Positions 19,901-28,061 of a DNA stretch of 29,980 nucleotides are shown here, in pieces. The notes beneath the pieces are model-generated. The model did no database searches. It had not been told where the DNA came from and saw only the letters and a list, made by a program, of their open reading frames with translations. The stretch is from positions 1 through 29,980 of IMG/VR virus record IMGVR_UViG_3300046466_000228; one strand, given 5' to 3'. The position numbers and the translations under genes were made by a program. This DNA is from a virus. Within the stretch, counting starts at the first letter, position 1; each line of letters begins with the position of its first letter.

Positions 19901-22326
19901 TAACTTTGAGTTGCATTAAGAAGCTCCCGGCGTTCTGCTGGAGACATTCTGCTTGTCATATTATTGTAGAATGATTTAAGCTGTCGCGTTTCTGTTGCTG
20001 ACAAGTTTAAATTAGAGGCCGCTGTTCTCAACACTTTAGAGAATTCTGTTGGAGTCGCGGCTAATATCAAATCTCCTGTGAGACGAGCGACAGGCTCTAC
20101 GCCCTTTTCTACGAGAAGTCTACTCATAGTCGGAAGGGTTAAAGCACTTAAAAACCCACCTCCCAGTTCAAAAGCAGTGGCATCTCCCGATTGCAAATAC
20201 TTCTGAGCTAGGTATATGCCTGTTCCTCCACCTATCGCAAAGGCGGCTTCCGTCGCTATCTCGCCTTTAGCTATAGGGCTTATTGATGGGAATCCAGTTA
20301 GGCTTGTCCATATTCCTCTGGCTGTCTTCGCAGTAGCCTGTAAGTTTAAAGCGTTTCGTTCAGGGATTGTAGCAGCCTGAGATGCTCTGTCTCGTAGGAT
20401 TTTTGCCTCATCAAAGAACCCATTTGCTCTCTTTATAACTTCAACATTTCGTATGTTTTTAGCTTGGCGGGTTGCTTGAATCGTAGCGTCTTGAGCAAGC
20501 GAAACTACACCCCTTCTGAGTCCACGTCCAAAACTAAACGATGTCTTAAATTTACTATCGAAGTACAGGGCTTGAGCTTGTTCGTATTTTCTTTGATTAG
20601 ATGCCAAATCATCCAGTACTTGTTGTGGGGTCATGTTGCGGTATTTATCAGGGCCTTTTGTCTGCAGGAAGGGAACTAATCCTCTGTCTACAGAAGTTCT
20701 TCCTAATCCCCTAACGACCAGATAAAATCCCGCAGCGTACGGGGCAGCCTTTTCACCAGTTTCTCTCACTGTGCTCCAGAATCCTGTGTGTAAACTCAAG
20801 GCTTTTTTAGCTGTTTCTGGACTTACACCCATAGCTTTTGCAAAATTATCAGACACTTCTGGGAACTTAAACACATCTACTTTGTCACCTACTAGAGCAT
20901 CTTCCTGACTAAACACAGGATTACGACCTTCTTTAATGTCTTTTAGAAAAGCCCAAGCAGATGTGACTAACGCTCCTAAAGTGTTAGGATCTTCCCTTTC
21001 AGAGTTCATGTCAGGCTCCGCGCCGGATTCAAAAGGTCGTGCTAAACTTCCTTCACCTAACGTTACTGTTCCAAAAACAGGCAATTTAAGTGCCATATTG
21101 CCCAGATCAGCGTAATAATCACCCATGACAATTTTACGTCTTAAACGCTCGTAACTACCGTCCTTTATACCGGAGATAATTGCGTTAACCTCTACTTCGT
21201 TAAAACCTAGAGATCTGTACGCATTAAGAAGTGTTGCCAGATCCTCGTCCTGTTCAACCCGAAGACCTTTGCTCTTGATAATTTGTGCGCGGCGTTCTTC
21301 CAACGACCTTATTTCTGCTTGTTTTTGAGCGGAACTTATTTCAGTGTTTCCCCGGACTTTATCTATTAGTTTGTCGTAGTGTTCTACCGGATCAAACCCT
21401 AGTGAAGCACCTAATGAAGCGATAGTATTTTCAAACCAGCTTGGCTCCTCATAGGTATGAGTTGGAACCATGTTTGCGTCTAGTGTTTGACCAATAGCCT
21501 GTTGATTTTTACGCAGTAAATTATACGTGGATATCTGACCAGCAAAACGTTTTTTGGTAACTGCGTCTTTAGGCTTAACAACTTTAACATCGTCATCTTT
21601 GGCTAAAGTTTCATCAACGTACTGAAGTCCTCCTATAGCACTAAAATCATTGCGAAGTGCCATTTTTTGTTTAGGACTCAAAGAAGCTATAGGAATCGGA
21701 ATTCCTTTTGAATTTTTTACGTGGCTTATGAAGCCTCCGTTTTCTTGCAACCACTGATAATCAATGTAATTTTTACCCGTTGTAGGATCTGGTTTTATGT
21801 ATTTAGTAGGATCAAGACGGTGGTTGTGCGGGTTTTTCCTTCGCATGTCGTACTGAACAAACAAGCCCGAATCATTAGCCATTATTGTTTTTTGAAACTC
21901 GTCCAGTTCGGTTGAAACTGGGGGGCCGATAAAATTTTTGTCTGATCTTGCCTCAATGCCAGATATATATTGAGCAGTAGCATAGGGCGAATACGATTCA
22001 TCGAGTGTCGCATCCTTTAATTTATTTTTGGGTATCAGCCCCACATACCGTGTTATCTCATCTGGCGTAGCATTTACAGCGGGTAGAAACTTGGTTCTAT
22101 CGAGCATGTCCTTACGTTCCGCATCGGACATTGGCCCTACGTCTGAACGGGCTGGAACACGAGTTTGAGGAGGGGGCATTTTAATATTGTCCGCTTCAAC
22201 CTCGCCCGAAGCAGGAGGAGGTGCGAGTTGAGGGCTAGGAGCCTGTGCAGTCTCCAGTTCCTCTATCTTTTCAACGTTCTCTCCCGGAGGTAGAATAGTA
22301 GCTTGTTGTTGTGTCAAATCAACCAT
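16978..22326 (-). CDS. Giant internal-core / ejection-type virion protein, 1782 aa
   Basis: The longest gene in the window. No enzymatic motif was recognised. The N-terminus (about 1-60) is Pro/Gln-rich. Several hydrophobic, Gly/Ala-rich stretches occur at about 525-540 (APYAAGFYLVVRGLG) and 690-740 (AAFAIGGGTGIYLAQKYL and FLSALTLP), which could insert in membrane. The rest is mostly charged helices (LARRLTG-, EVDRIFNQTIESLQKSLDEL-type). Its place after a 203-aa and a 750-aa gene parallels T7 gp14-gp15-gp16 (196, 747, 1318 aa), whose ejectosome carries DNA through the envelope. It is larger than gp16 and shows no lytic transglycosylase motif; the assignment is from order, size and composition. 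AGGAAC precedes the ATG. Confidence 0.6.
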   Translation of the reverse strand: MVDLTQQQATILPPGENVEKIEELETAQAPSPQLAPPPASGEVEADNIKMPPPQTRVPARSDVGPMSDAERKDMLDRTKFLPAVNATPDEITRYVGLIPKNKLKDATLDESYSPYATAQYISGIEARSDKNFIGPPVSTELDEFQKTIMANDSGLFVQYDMRRKNPHNHRLDPTKYIKPDPTTGKNYIDYQWLQENGGFISHVKNSKGIPIPIASLSPKQKMALRNDFSAIGGLQYVDETLAKDDDVKVVKPKDAVTKKRFAGQISTYNLLRKNQQAIGQTLDANMVPTHTYEEPSWFENTIASLGASLGFDPVEHYDKLIDKVRGNTEISSAQKQAEIRSLEERRAQIIKSKGLRVEQDEDLATLLNAYRSLGFNEVEVNAIISGIKDGSYERLRRKIVMGDYYADLGNMALKLPVFGTVTLGEGSLARPFESGAEPDMNSEREDPNTLGALVTSAWAFLKDIKEGRNPVFSQEDALVGDKVDVFKFPEVSDNFAKAMGVSPETAKKALSLHTGFWSTVRETGEKAAPYAAGFYLVVRGLGRTSVDRGLVPFLQTKGPDKYRNMTPQQVLDDLASNQRKYEQAQALYFDSKFKTSFSFGRGLRRGVVSLAQDATIQATRQAKNIRNVEVIKRANGFFDEAKILRDRASQAATIPERNALNLQATAKTARGIWTSLTGFPSISPIAKGEIATEAAFAIGGGTGIYLAQKYLQSGDATAFELGGGFLSALTLPTMSRLLVEKGVEPVARLTGDLILAATPTEFSKVLRTAASNLNLSATETRQLKSFYNNMTSRMSPAERRELLNATQSYTKLVKELSELPGSTITPEDVPVLIGDLVFSTYLKGIGDYLSLRGGQVDFTKGDLKELLDFNNGLSDARESLRARMAETLQKTEPFRGNLSEESEVVLSKIFEARDEALDLLDESVETINAVSGEFRTNLSAALREGETHAGGTITQEVDRIFNQTIESLQKSLDELEANNAPVEKLREIQTSITDLRAARDQGIRDYLDKVEAGTIPMDSESVARALQKMVRNEFTDGQADVKDFYKTVEQQYSTTYADQTDVLLDLYERQAADAAFFPDLFRDPVRVAASKVAAKTPKQAELIGVAQESARRFFSSQVGFKPNEKVKTPSELINKFVNQLPDEMKERYAFSGRTNMDAFMWYRKFTQEVTPDELRFFGEFDDEAPALLKTLGIDGMDERSIEQAANLATLDLSAVEMDLIVKGLNQVLKNPNNAGYNVASNIKNRLLQTEDADGNPVQFIKDKYGLEPQVDTEFIKFYKDKMTTVVRPHYARFDDKLLKEIGTKGDLDGNYFRKMIDALNDPKKTDPANPVDTAEHINNTVLETARKAFGTYDPKTGNFYLVAGTEGAEKFRSMLLNHYRERFFNSPQGEKMRGLLEDDKLPLNLDLKGDAELRGLDALKDARFHKVDENGDFVLDSEAPIITDDDIFSFGSLDNLVNTSFRSLIEEGEALANQALQEALSDANKISAAAKIRIKNKIYRYAKAGSDPLENLNDMEALFKYVTSPSGLEEIKKIRSDITDPDEITAFDNELKLALISGVVKETTSRPEKGVEAGKLLFDTGGATKVLDGAEYVGLRNALDEFHPDLSRTLSLFDELSERVLKRGAPLNVQPGAKAVDTLALLNRGRQVQLRQVSPFYVAMEIVAKNSQARKFNGVATILSDPVLTREFIKMIETGKPLDAQIERRISSLYLKTSMKIAAMSYSDDPVTGDNGNLTGKELVAKFEESIRNNEERFVSPQPMDYEQSIQQFKKYNPYFNEGLTQ

Positions 22327-22335
22327 TAAAAGTTC

Positions 22336-24588
22336 CTAACCAACATAATCGGGTGTATAGGGTTGTTCGGAGTCATCAGTTGACCCGCCTTCGTTTTGTT
22401 CATATGGATTATAGGGAGCTTCGTCCCTTATTTCATCTATCATAGGTCCTCTTTCTCTGCCAATCGCCTCTGTAAAGAAGTCTACTATTACTTCTTGTTT
22501 TTCTGCTGCTGTAGCGTTTCTTTTAAAGCCTTTAAACCGCTGGTTGTCAGCCAAGTGCATGGCAGCAGCATACTGCACGGGACTGGTGCTTCTTTCTAAC
22601 GCCTTTAAGTGGAAATATTGCAAAGAAAAGTTCTGAGTCATTCTTTGAAGAGCCATAAGTTGCAAGCCGGGATCGTTAAGAAAACCTCCTGAACCAAAAG
22701 CATCTCTCATGTTTTCAATGTCTGCAACGGACAAACGAGCCCCTCCTCCCTCTGGGTTCTCCAAAGATCTTGCCAGCATGTATATAAATTGAACTTCCAA
22801 GAATTTACGGTAAGCTCCAACGTACGTACGGCTTGAGGGAGGTATTAGTTCTCCAGTACTAGCATCGACTCTAAATCCCGCCTCTTCAGCAAGATCAGTC
22901 ATATAGTTAAACAGTTCTTCATCCGTTCCACCGTCGGCATACTCCAAAAAACTACCCGCATCATCAATTCGAAAACCAAGTTGTTTAAGCTGTTGAATAC
23001 CGCCTTGTTTTGCAGCAAATAACCTTTGAGAAAAACCTGTGTTAAAGGGAAGAGCCGCACCAGTCGCTTGCGCTTCTAGATAGGCAGTTGTCTGAGAGAG
23101 AAGTTCATTAGCCATTGTAAGGCTGTCTTCAACTGTGACTATTTGATTTGTAAGTTCGCTACGGTTTAATGACTGTAGTGTAGGGAGGTATTCAGCAAAT
23201 TCTGTGTCCTGATATCCCCTTATAAAACCAGAACTAGGATCGCTCTGCTCCACCAATTTCTGTCTAATTGTATTCGCTACAACTTCTTGCATACCCAAGT
23301 AGCGTGGCAATCCGGTTTCTATTCCAATAGTTCCGTTACCGACTACGACTCTTAAAGCTGTTTCATAGTTAGTTATTGCGTCAGGATTTTTAAGACCTAA
23401 CGCTACATTTACCTCAAACCTCAACAAGCCCGTTGCTTTATTTGCATTTAATGTGGTTATAGGAAGTCCCGTTTGTTCATCAGTGGAAGCTATCATTTTT
23501 TCAAATTCAACTACACCTTTCAAAGAAGCTTGAGGTGTTAGCTTACCGCCAGTAGATTCCGATATTGCTGTGGCTGAAGCAATACTATCTGCTGTTGCGT
23601 TATTAGCGTCAGTTGCAGAGGCTCCCGCATTTTCTTTTTCATTTATGACTTCATTAACGTCGTTATTAGATATGTCTGGTGGAATAGTTACTAAATCAGT
23701 TGCTTCTCCGGTTTCATTTATCTTTAACAAATAACCGAGTTTATTGTCTCCCTCTAACACTTTTCTGGTGGTATCCAGAGCGGGTAAAATAACGTGTTTA
23801 TTGATGATTTCGTTAGGCACCGGAGAATTGTTAAATATCTCTTTTATACCCGTCTCCGAGAATAGCACGTTATAAGCACCCAGAGGAGTTACGGCGCGAC
23901 CTCCTTCTCCACCCAGTTCAATTTCTGCAGTTAATTTTGCTCGTTTATCAATGATGTCTGTATACATAGTAGCCAAGCCCGAAAACACACGTTTGTACTC
24001 TGCTTCACTTTTGTCCAGTAATTCTTGTTGTTTCGGAGAAGGGGTAGGGCCAAATCTTTTTTTCATTCTTTCGTGTGCTATATACGGAAGCTCCCACTGC
24101 TTTGTTCTAGTGCTATTATTAATAATAACTGGTTCTGTAAGCTCTTGAAAAAATCTGTTTTCGGCACGTGCAGGATCATCCCCTTCCGCTAAAAAAGAGT
24201 GGCGTTGTCCAGTTTCTAATACACCCTGAAGTGTTTGCCCGTAGTTACTTTCTAAATCTACTGTTGCAGTTTGATCAAATAACTCGGCGTTCTGTCCAAA
24301 AATTTTATAATCGTTAAGACTATAGGTGTGAAGGTGCCTACCGTCTGTAACTCGGTTATTATGACTGTCTATAGTAGCTTGTCGTTTATTTTTCTCTTCT
24401 TTGTCTAAGACTGCTTTTCTTTCTGCTGCTTCCTTACGTTCTTGGGCTGTAATTTTCGCCACCTCTGCTTTTGTTTTTTCTTGCTCAACTGCTAGATCTG
24501 ACTCTGCTTGAGCCTTTGCCAAAGCAATACCTTTCAGAGCTCTACCTCCGCCAGCTAATCCGCCTAAAACTGCTAGTGCAAAAGACAT
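22336..24588 (-). CDS. Internal virion protein, gp15-like by size and position, 750 aa
   Basis: Begins with a Gly/Ala hydrophobic stretch (MSFALAVLGGLAGGGRALKG), then a long charged coiled coil (about 25-70, LAVEQEKTKAEVAKITAQER). Long helical segments and an acidic Ser/Glu-rich tail (EQNEGGSTDDSEQPYTP) follow. No enzyme motif is seen. The length matches T7 gp15 (747 aa) almost exactly, and it is flanked by genes of gp14-like and gp16-like size; sequence homology was not tested. AGAGGAA precedes the ATG. An internal-core or ejection-tube role is inferred. Confidence 0.55.
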   Translation of the reverse strand: MSFALAVLGGLAGGGRALKGIALAKAQAESDLAVEQEKTKAEVAKITAQERKEAAERKAVLDKEEKNKRQATIDSHNNRVTDGRHLHTYSLNDYKIFGQNAELFDQTATVDLESNYGQTLQGVLETGQRHSFLAEGDDPARAENRFFQELTEPVIINNSTRTKQWELPYIAHERMKKRFGPTPSPKQQELLDKSEAEYKRVFSGLATMYTDIIDKRAKLTAEIELGGEGGRAVTPLGAYNVLFSETGIKEIFNNSPVPNEIINKHVILPALDTTRKVLEGDNKLGYLLKINETGEATDLVTIPPDISNNDVNEVINEKENAGASATDANNATADSIASATAISESTGGKLTPQASLKGVVEFEKMIASTDEQTGLPITTLNANKATGLLRFEVNVALGLKNPDAITNYETALRVVVGNGTIGIETGLPRYLGMQEVVANTIRQKLVEQSDPSSGFIRGYQDTEFAEYLPTLQSLNRSELTNQIVTVEDSLTMANELLSQTTAYLEAQATGAALPFNTGFSQRLFAAKQGGIQQLKQLGFRIDDAGSFLEYADGGTDEELFNYMTDLAEEAGFRVDASTGELIPPSSRTYVGAYRKFLEVQFIYMLARSLENPEGGGARLSVADIENMRDAFGSGGFLNDPGLQLMALQRMTQNFSLQYFHLKALERSTSPVQYAAAMHLADNQRFKGFKRNATAAEKQEVIVDFFTEAIGRERGPMIDEIRDEAPYNPYEQNEGGSTDDSEQPYTPDYVG

Positions 24589-24591
24589 TGT

Positions 24592-25203
24592 TTATTCCTC
24601 TTCAACATTTAGAAAGCTGTCCTGCCTCTCTTTAGCAGAACGAAACTCGTTTAGTTCCATAGACATTTCTGCGACCATATCTCTGGCTCTGGCCTCGTCT
24701 TCCATTTTTCTGTTGTCATCATACGCTTGAGCCGCTACAGGGTTCAACTCCTGTGCAGCTTTAAGTCTAGACATGTCATCAAGGGTTTCTCTTTTTTCCA
24801 TGCCGCCACTCTTGGTGGGGAACAGCTTGAAAGGCAGAGGATCATTCTCGCCTACGTCAAAGAAGTCCATAGCTCGTGACAGAACATTTATGAATATCTC
24901 AGGCTTGCTGTTTTCAACTACATCTGGATTGGCAAGACCCTCAGAGAATGAAACAACACCAATACCGTTAACAACCTCTTGAATACTAACGCCCATAGCC
25001 AAAGAGTTCATAAGCTCTTCTTCAATATCAGGAACACTCAAACGGTCTTCTGAGTACTCAATAAGTTCTTCAGACGTGCTAAACTTTGGAGGCTGTTCGT
25101 ACTTAGCATTGCCCGGAGCAGTCGTTAAGCTGTGACCGGGAGGAGGTCTCATTCGAGGGTCGTAACCTCCAGCCATGATATCAAGTTTATTGTCAATTGC
25201 CAT
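24592..25203 (-). CDS. Small internal virion protein candidate, 203 aa
   Basis: Acidic, helix-rich protein (MAIDNKLDIMAGGYDPRMRP..., EELIEYSEDRLSVPDIEEEL, AEMSMELNEFRSAKERQDSF). The N-terminal 40 residues are Pro/Gly-rich and probably flexible. The length (203 aa) resembles T7 gp14 (196 aa), and it directly precedes the 750- and 1782-aa genes. No membrane helix is obvious, unlike gp14, so the match is by order and size only. AAAGG lies 9 bases before the ATG. Alternative: a small scaffold or head-completion factor. Confidence 0.45.
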   Translation of the reverse strand: MAIDNKLDIMAGGYDPRMRPPPGHSLTTAPGNAKYEQPPKFSTSEELIEYSEDRLSVPDIEEELMNSLAMGVSIQEVVNGIGVVSFSEGLANPDVVENSKPEIFINVLSRAMDFFDVGENDPLPFKLFPTKSGGMEKRETLDDMSRLKAAQELNPVAAQAYDDNRKMEDEARARDMVAEMSMELNEFRSAKERQDSFLNVEEE

Positions 25204-25206
25204 GTT

Positions 25207-25695
25207 CTATGCCTTTGGGTTGTACAGACGACGGTATGTTTTTGAAACGGCGGATTTGCCTGTTGGGGCAGAAACTGTGGTTCCCGTTAATCCCTGCGGA
25301 GTCGGAAGTCTTGCGGGATTAACAGTCGAATTCATAGCCAGAGCAAACTGCTCACCAACAAAACGGTTATTCCTGTTGCCGATATTTAGAACAGACTGGC
25401 GCGTAGTTTCTGATTTTAAGGCTGCTAAGTTTCGAGTCGTAACAAGACTTGATGCAGGACCTAAACCTTTTAAGCTGGTGTTAACTCCTTTGAAGAATCC
25501 TAGTGAGCCCATTTCAGCAGTAGCAACTTGAGACGCACTCTGTAGGAAAGATTGACCCGCCTGTTTCTTTACGTAGCTATATAGCTTGCTATCAACAGGA
25601 TTACCTTTTTCGTCCACACCTTCTCCGTATCTTGGAAAAAACCCTTGAACAAAATTCTGCAAACTATTATATGCGCCTCTTATACTAGATACCAT
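25207..25695 (-). CDS. Hypothetical virion-associated protein, 162 aa
   Basis: I do not recognise this protein. It starts MVSSIRGAYNSLQNFVQGFF and is basic, with Ser/Thr/Ala-rich helices (QSFLQSASQVATAEMGSLGF) and a C-terminal basic tail (SKTYRRLYNPKA). The ATG at 25695 with AGGAG upstream is preferred to an extended frame that overlaps the previous gene. It lies between two structural-looking genes, so a virion or assembly role is inferred. Confidence 0.6.
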   Translation of the reverse strand: MVSSIRGAYNSLQNFVQGFFPRYGEGVDEKGNPVDSKLYSYVKKQAGQSFLQSASQVATAEMGSLGFFKGVNTSLKGLGPASSLVTTRNLAALKSETTRQSVLNIGNRNNRFVGEQFALAMNSTVNPARLPTPQGLTGTTVSAPTGKSAVSKTYRRLYNPKA

Positions 25696-25706
25696 GTGCT
25701 GCTCTC

Positions 25707-27032
25707 CTAGCTGTCGCCAAACGCCCATACGTAAAGTAGACCTTCGCCCAATGCCGCTATAGCATCATACGTGGCCTTTGTTTCGTACAGGCTTTCATTT
25801 CCTGATATTTCAGCCGCAAGCAACCCATACTGGTGGCTGCGTTCGCGCTCTGACTCTGCAAACTGCTGTGCCCACGCAGCATTGTCACGGTACTCTTGCC
25901 AAAGCTGTGCCTGTGCCTGCTGCGTGATATTGAGAAGATTCTGAGCGTTTATTCGTTCTGCTTCGTTGTTAGCCTGTGTGTTCGCCGTTGTCGTCTGTCT
26001 GCGCCACAGGACATTAGACTGTTCAATCTGCAACGCCATATTCTTGTTAAACTTTTCTCGCTCATTCTGCAAAGACACATTGAACTGGTTCATTGCGTTT
26101 TTGGAGCTAACGTTGAACTGATCAACTGAAGTCAGCCTGTTTTTGTTAGCCGCTTCGATAGACGCACCTAGTTGAGCAAAGAACTGATCCACCTGTGTCT
26201 GAGATTCTGCGTTGAACTGACGTGCTGAGTTTTCTGCTGCCTGATCAGAAAGCAACTTCTGAAGTCTACCTTGATAGTCTATCTCGTTTGTTTTTTGCCT
26301 GTTGTTTAAGTTCTGTACATCGATACTCAAAAAGGACTTTGCGTTGTTCACTGCCGCTGTCATACGAGCGTCTAGATTTGCTTTGTCCATAGCGGCAAAC
26401 GTGGCAGCGTTTTGTAGAGTGGCCTGTTGTTCATTGGACAGATTTACAAGCTGTATCTGCTGGTACTTGTCAGCGTCTGCTTTTGCGATGGGAATACCCG
26501 ACTCGTAAATAGCCTGTGTTATAGCAGCAGCAGCCATAGAGGACGAGCCTAGCCCTCGTGCAGCCATTTGAGCTCCTACTGCTCTGACTGCTGGACTTGC
26601 CCATGCGGGCAACTCGTCGGCGTTCTCTAAAGATTGGTACAACTCACCCAGTTGATACCGAACAGTGGCTCTCTCGTCTAGTTCTCCGGTAGCTGCTTGA
26701 GCTATGGCCTGTTCTGAAACCTTACCCTCAATGTCTCCAATGATCGCTTTACTGGACAGATGACCTTGTGCGGCGGTGGCTTCTGGGGTATTTGGAGCCG
26801 TAAACGCTTGCATCTCATTAGCTTGCAACTTTGCGGGAGGAACAACATTAAGGTCTTCAGTAGACGCTTCGGCTACTTCTGCAGTAACTTGTTCGAGTTC
26901 TTCAGGAGCTTTTAACAGAGTATCTTCTGTTACTTCGATATCTTTAGGCTTGAACTCCTGTCCTTCAGGAAGAGTTGTTGGTCCTCCTGAAAGACCTGCC
27001 TGTTCTTGCATCTGCTTTTGAATAGTTGTCAT
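25707..27032 (-). CDS. Long coiled-coil virion protein with repeated QFN motif, 441 aa
   Basis: The N-terminal 100 residues are Pro/Glu/Ala-rich and probably disordered. From about residue 150 it is a very long Asn/Gln/Ala-rich helix with a recurring Gln-Phe-Asn/Asp-Gln-Phe pattern (SARQFNAES, VDQFFAQ, VDQFNVSS, MNQFNVSL, EKFNKNMAL), which suggests a rod or fibrous internal component. Ala/Gly-rich helices near residue 155-180 (AVRAVGAQMAARGLGSSSMA) could contact membrane. Position next to the ejection-type genes suggests an internal-core or stopper role (a gp14-like alternative); unproven. Confidence 0.6.
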   Translation of the reverse strand: MTTIQKQMQEQAGLSGGPTTLPEGQEFKPKDIEVTEDTLLKAPEELEQVTAEVAEASTEDLNVVPPAKLQANEMQAFTAPNTPEATAAQGHLSSKAIIGDIEGKVSEQAIAQAATGELDERATVRYQLGELYQSLENADELPAWASPAVRAVGAQMAARGLGSSSMAAAAITQAIYESGIPIAKADADKYQQIQLVNLSNEQQATLQNAATFAAMDKANLDARMTAAVNNAKSFLSIDVQNLNNRQKTNEIDYQGRLQKLLSDQAAENSARQFNAESQTQVDQFFAQLGASIEAANKNRLTSVDQFNVSSKNAMNQFNVSLQNEREKFNKNMALQIEQSNVLWRRQTTTANTQANNEAERINAQNLLNITQQAQAQLWQEYRDNAAWAQQFAESERERSHQYGLLAAEISGNESLYETKATYDAIAALGEGLLYVWAFGDS

Positions 27033-27033
27033 G

Positions 27034-27501
27034 TTACAGTACCTTGATAAGCACGATGGCGATAACTGCGATAGTAAAAGCGGAACCCAGTACGATACTT
27101 CCTATCTTGATGAACTCAAGGGTCTCTTCACGCTGTTTACGTTTTATGCGTTTAGCCTCTGCTATTCGTTCCTTTTCCTCTTGTATACGTTTGGCTCGTT
27201 CGTTGACGATCTGTCTCCACGTGCCGTATCCGAAACGGTTGTTGATCAGGATGCTTATCTCTTCCATCTGCTCTTGTGCTAACTTTGCATCGATAACACT
27301 GCTGGCAGCATCCTTTGTTTGCCCTATTAGGCTCTTGCTGCCGAAACGTTCCTGCTGTACTTGTTTCTCTCCCGCAAAAAGTCCGTCAATGGCACCTGCA
27401 ATATCCTTGATGTCGTTAGCCGTGTTGATGTTTGATTTGATAAACTCAACCGACTTTTGAACCAGCGTTATCCCAGCTAGTCCAGTTGATATCGGGTCCA
27501 T
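27034..27501 (-). CDS. Membrane-anchored coiled-coil protein, 155 aa
   Basis: The N-terminal half is helical (LVQKSVEFIKSNINTANDIK). A strongly basic charged coiled coil lies at about 98-130 (NERAKRIQEEKERIAEAKR), and a C-terminal transmembrane helix follows at about 133-155 (IGSIVLGSAFTIAVIAIVLI). The tail-anchored topology puts the coil in the cytoplasm or virion. GGAGG lies upstream of the ATG. It is similar in arrangement to small membrane proteins next to tail genes in marine phages; a role in virion assembly or lysis (spanin/holin-like) is possible but not shown. Confidence 0.65.
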   Translation of the reverse strand: MDPISTGLAGITLVQKSVEFIKSNINTANDIKDIAGAIDGLFAGEKQVQQERFGSKSLIGQTKDAASSVIDAKLAQEQMEEISILINNRFGYGTWRQIVNERAKRIQEEKERIAEAKRIKRKQREETLEFIKIGSIVLGSAFTIAVIAIVLIKVL

Positions 27502-27523
27502 TGTTTCCCTCCTTAGAACCGAT

Positions 27524-27757
27524 TTAATAACGCTGTGTTAATACTCTGTCTAACTTATCCTCAAGACGGTGCAAAGCGTCCATCACCTCGCGCATCTCTT
27601 CTTTTAATTCTACTTTGGTCGCAAACTCTTCACGAGTTTTGTTAAGTAAAATATCCATGCGCTTTACTTCATTTATAAGATTGCGGAATGAATATACGGC
27701 TGGCGCGATTACCAACGTAAGAATAACATTCCAAAACATCATGGGACTAAGATCCAT
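27524..27757 (-). CDS. N-terminally membrane-anchored coiled-coil protein, 77 aa
   Basis: One transmembrane helix near the N-terminus (MFWNVILTLVIAPAVYSF, about 7-24) is followed by a regular coiled coil (RMDILLNKTREEFATKVELK, EMREVMDALHRLEDKLDRVL). The topology fits class-II-type holins or inner-membrane spanin-like proteins, but no family is certain. It starts 2 bp after the preceding gene, with a weak ribosome site. It lies between tail genes and ejection genes. Confidence 0.65.
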   Translation of the reverse strand: MDLSPMMFWNVILTLVIAPAVYSFRNLINEVKRMDILLNKTREEFATKVELKEEMREVMDALHRLEDKLDRVLTQRY

Positions 27758-27759
27758 TG

Positions 27760-28044
27760 CTAGTCACCCGGTGTTTCTTGGCTGTCCATAAAAGTCTCAT
27801 ACGCAGACTTTACGCTATCAGTCCAAACGGCATTGCACACTGCTTGCACCGTTGCGTCTTCGCCTGAGATGTCTGTGTCACCCCAGCTATCGCCTGTCTT
27901 CGTGCGACAGTGCAAAACGTGTCGGTGATAGGTGCGGCTAAGTTCTACACCATCATCCTTTACGATTGTTGCTTTGCGAACTTGGACGTTTTTGTGTTCG
28001 CCCCTGACTTCGCAGTCATATTCAAATTCTTTAGTTAGTGCCAT
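27760..28044 (-). CDS. Hypothetical protein, 94 aa
   Basis: Soluble protein with strands (MALTKEFEYDCEVRGEHKNV, RTYHRHVLHCRTKTGDSW) and three Cys. The C-terminus is a helix plus an acidic tail. No family is recognised. AGGAG lies 7 bases before the ATG. Located directly after the tail-fibre gene; perhaps a fibre-associated or assembly protein. Confidence 0.65.
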   Translation of the reverse strand: MALTKEFEYDCEVRGEHKNVQVRKATIVKDDGVELSRTYHRHVLHCRTKTGDSWGDTDISGEDATVQAVCNAVWTDSVKSAYETFMDSQETPGD

Positions 28045-28061
28045 TTTAATCTCCTAATGTC

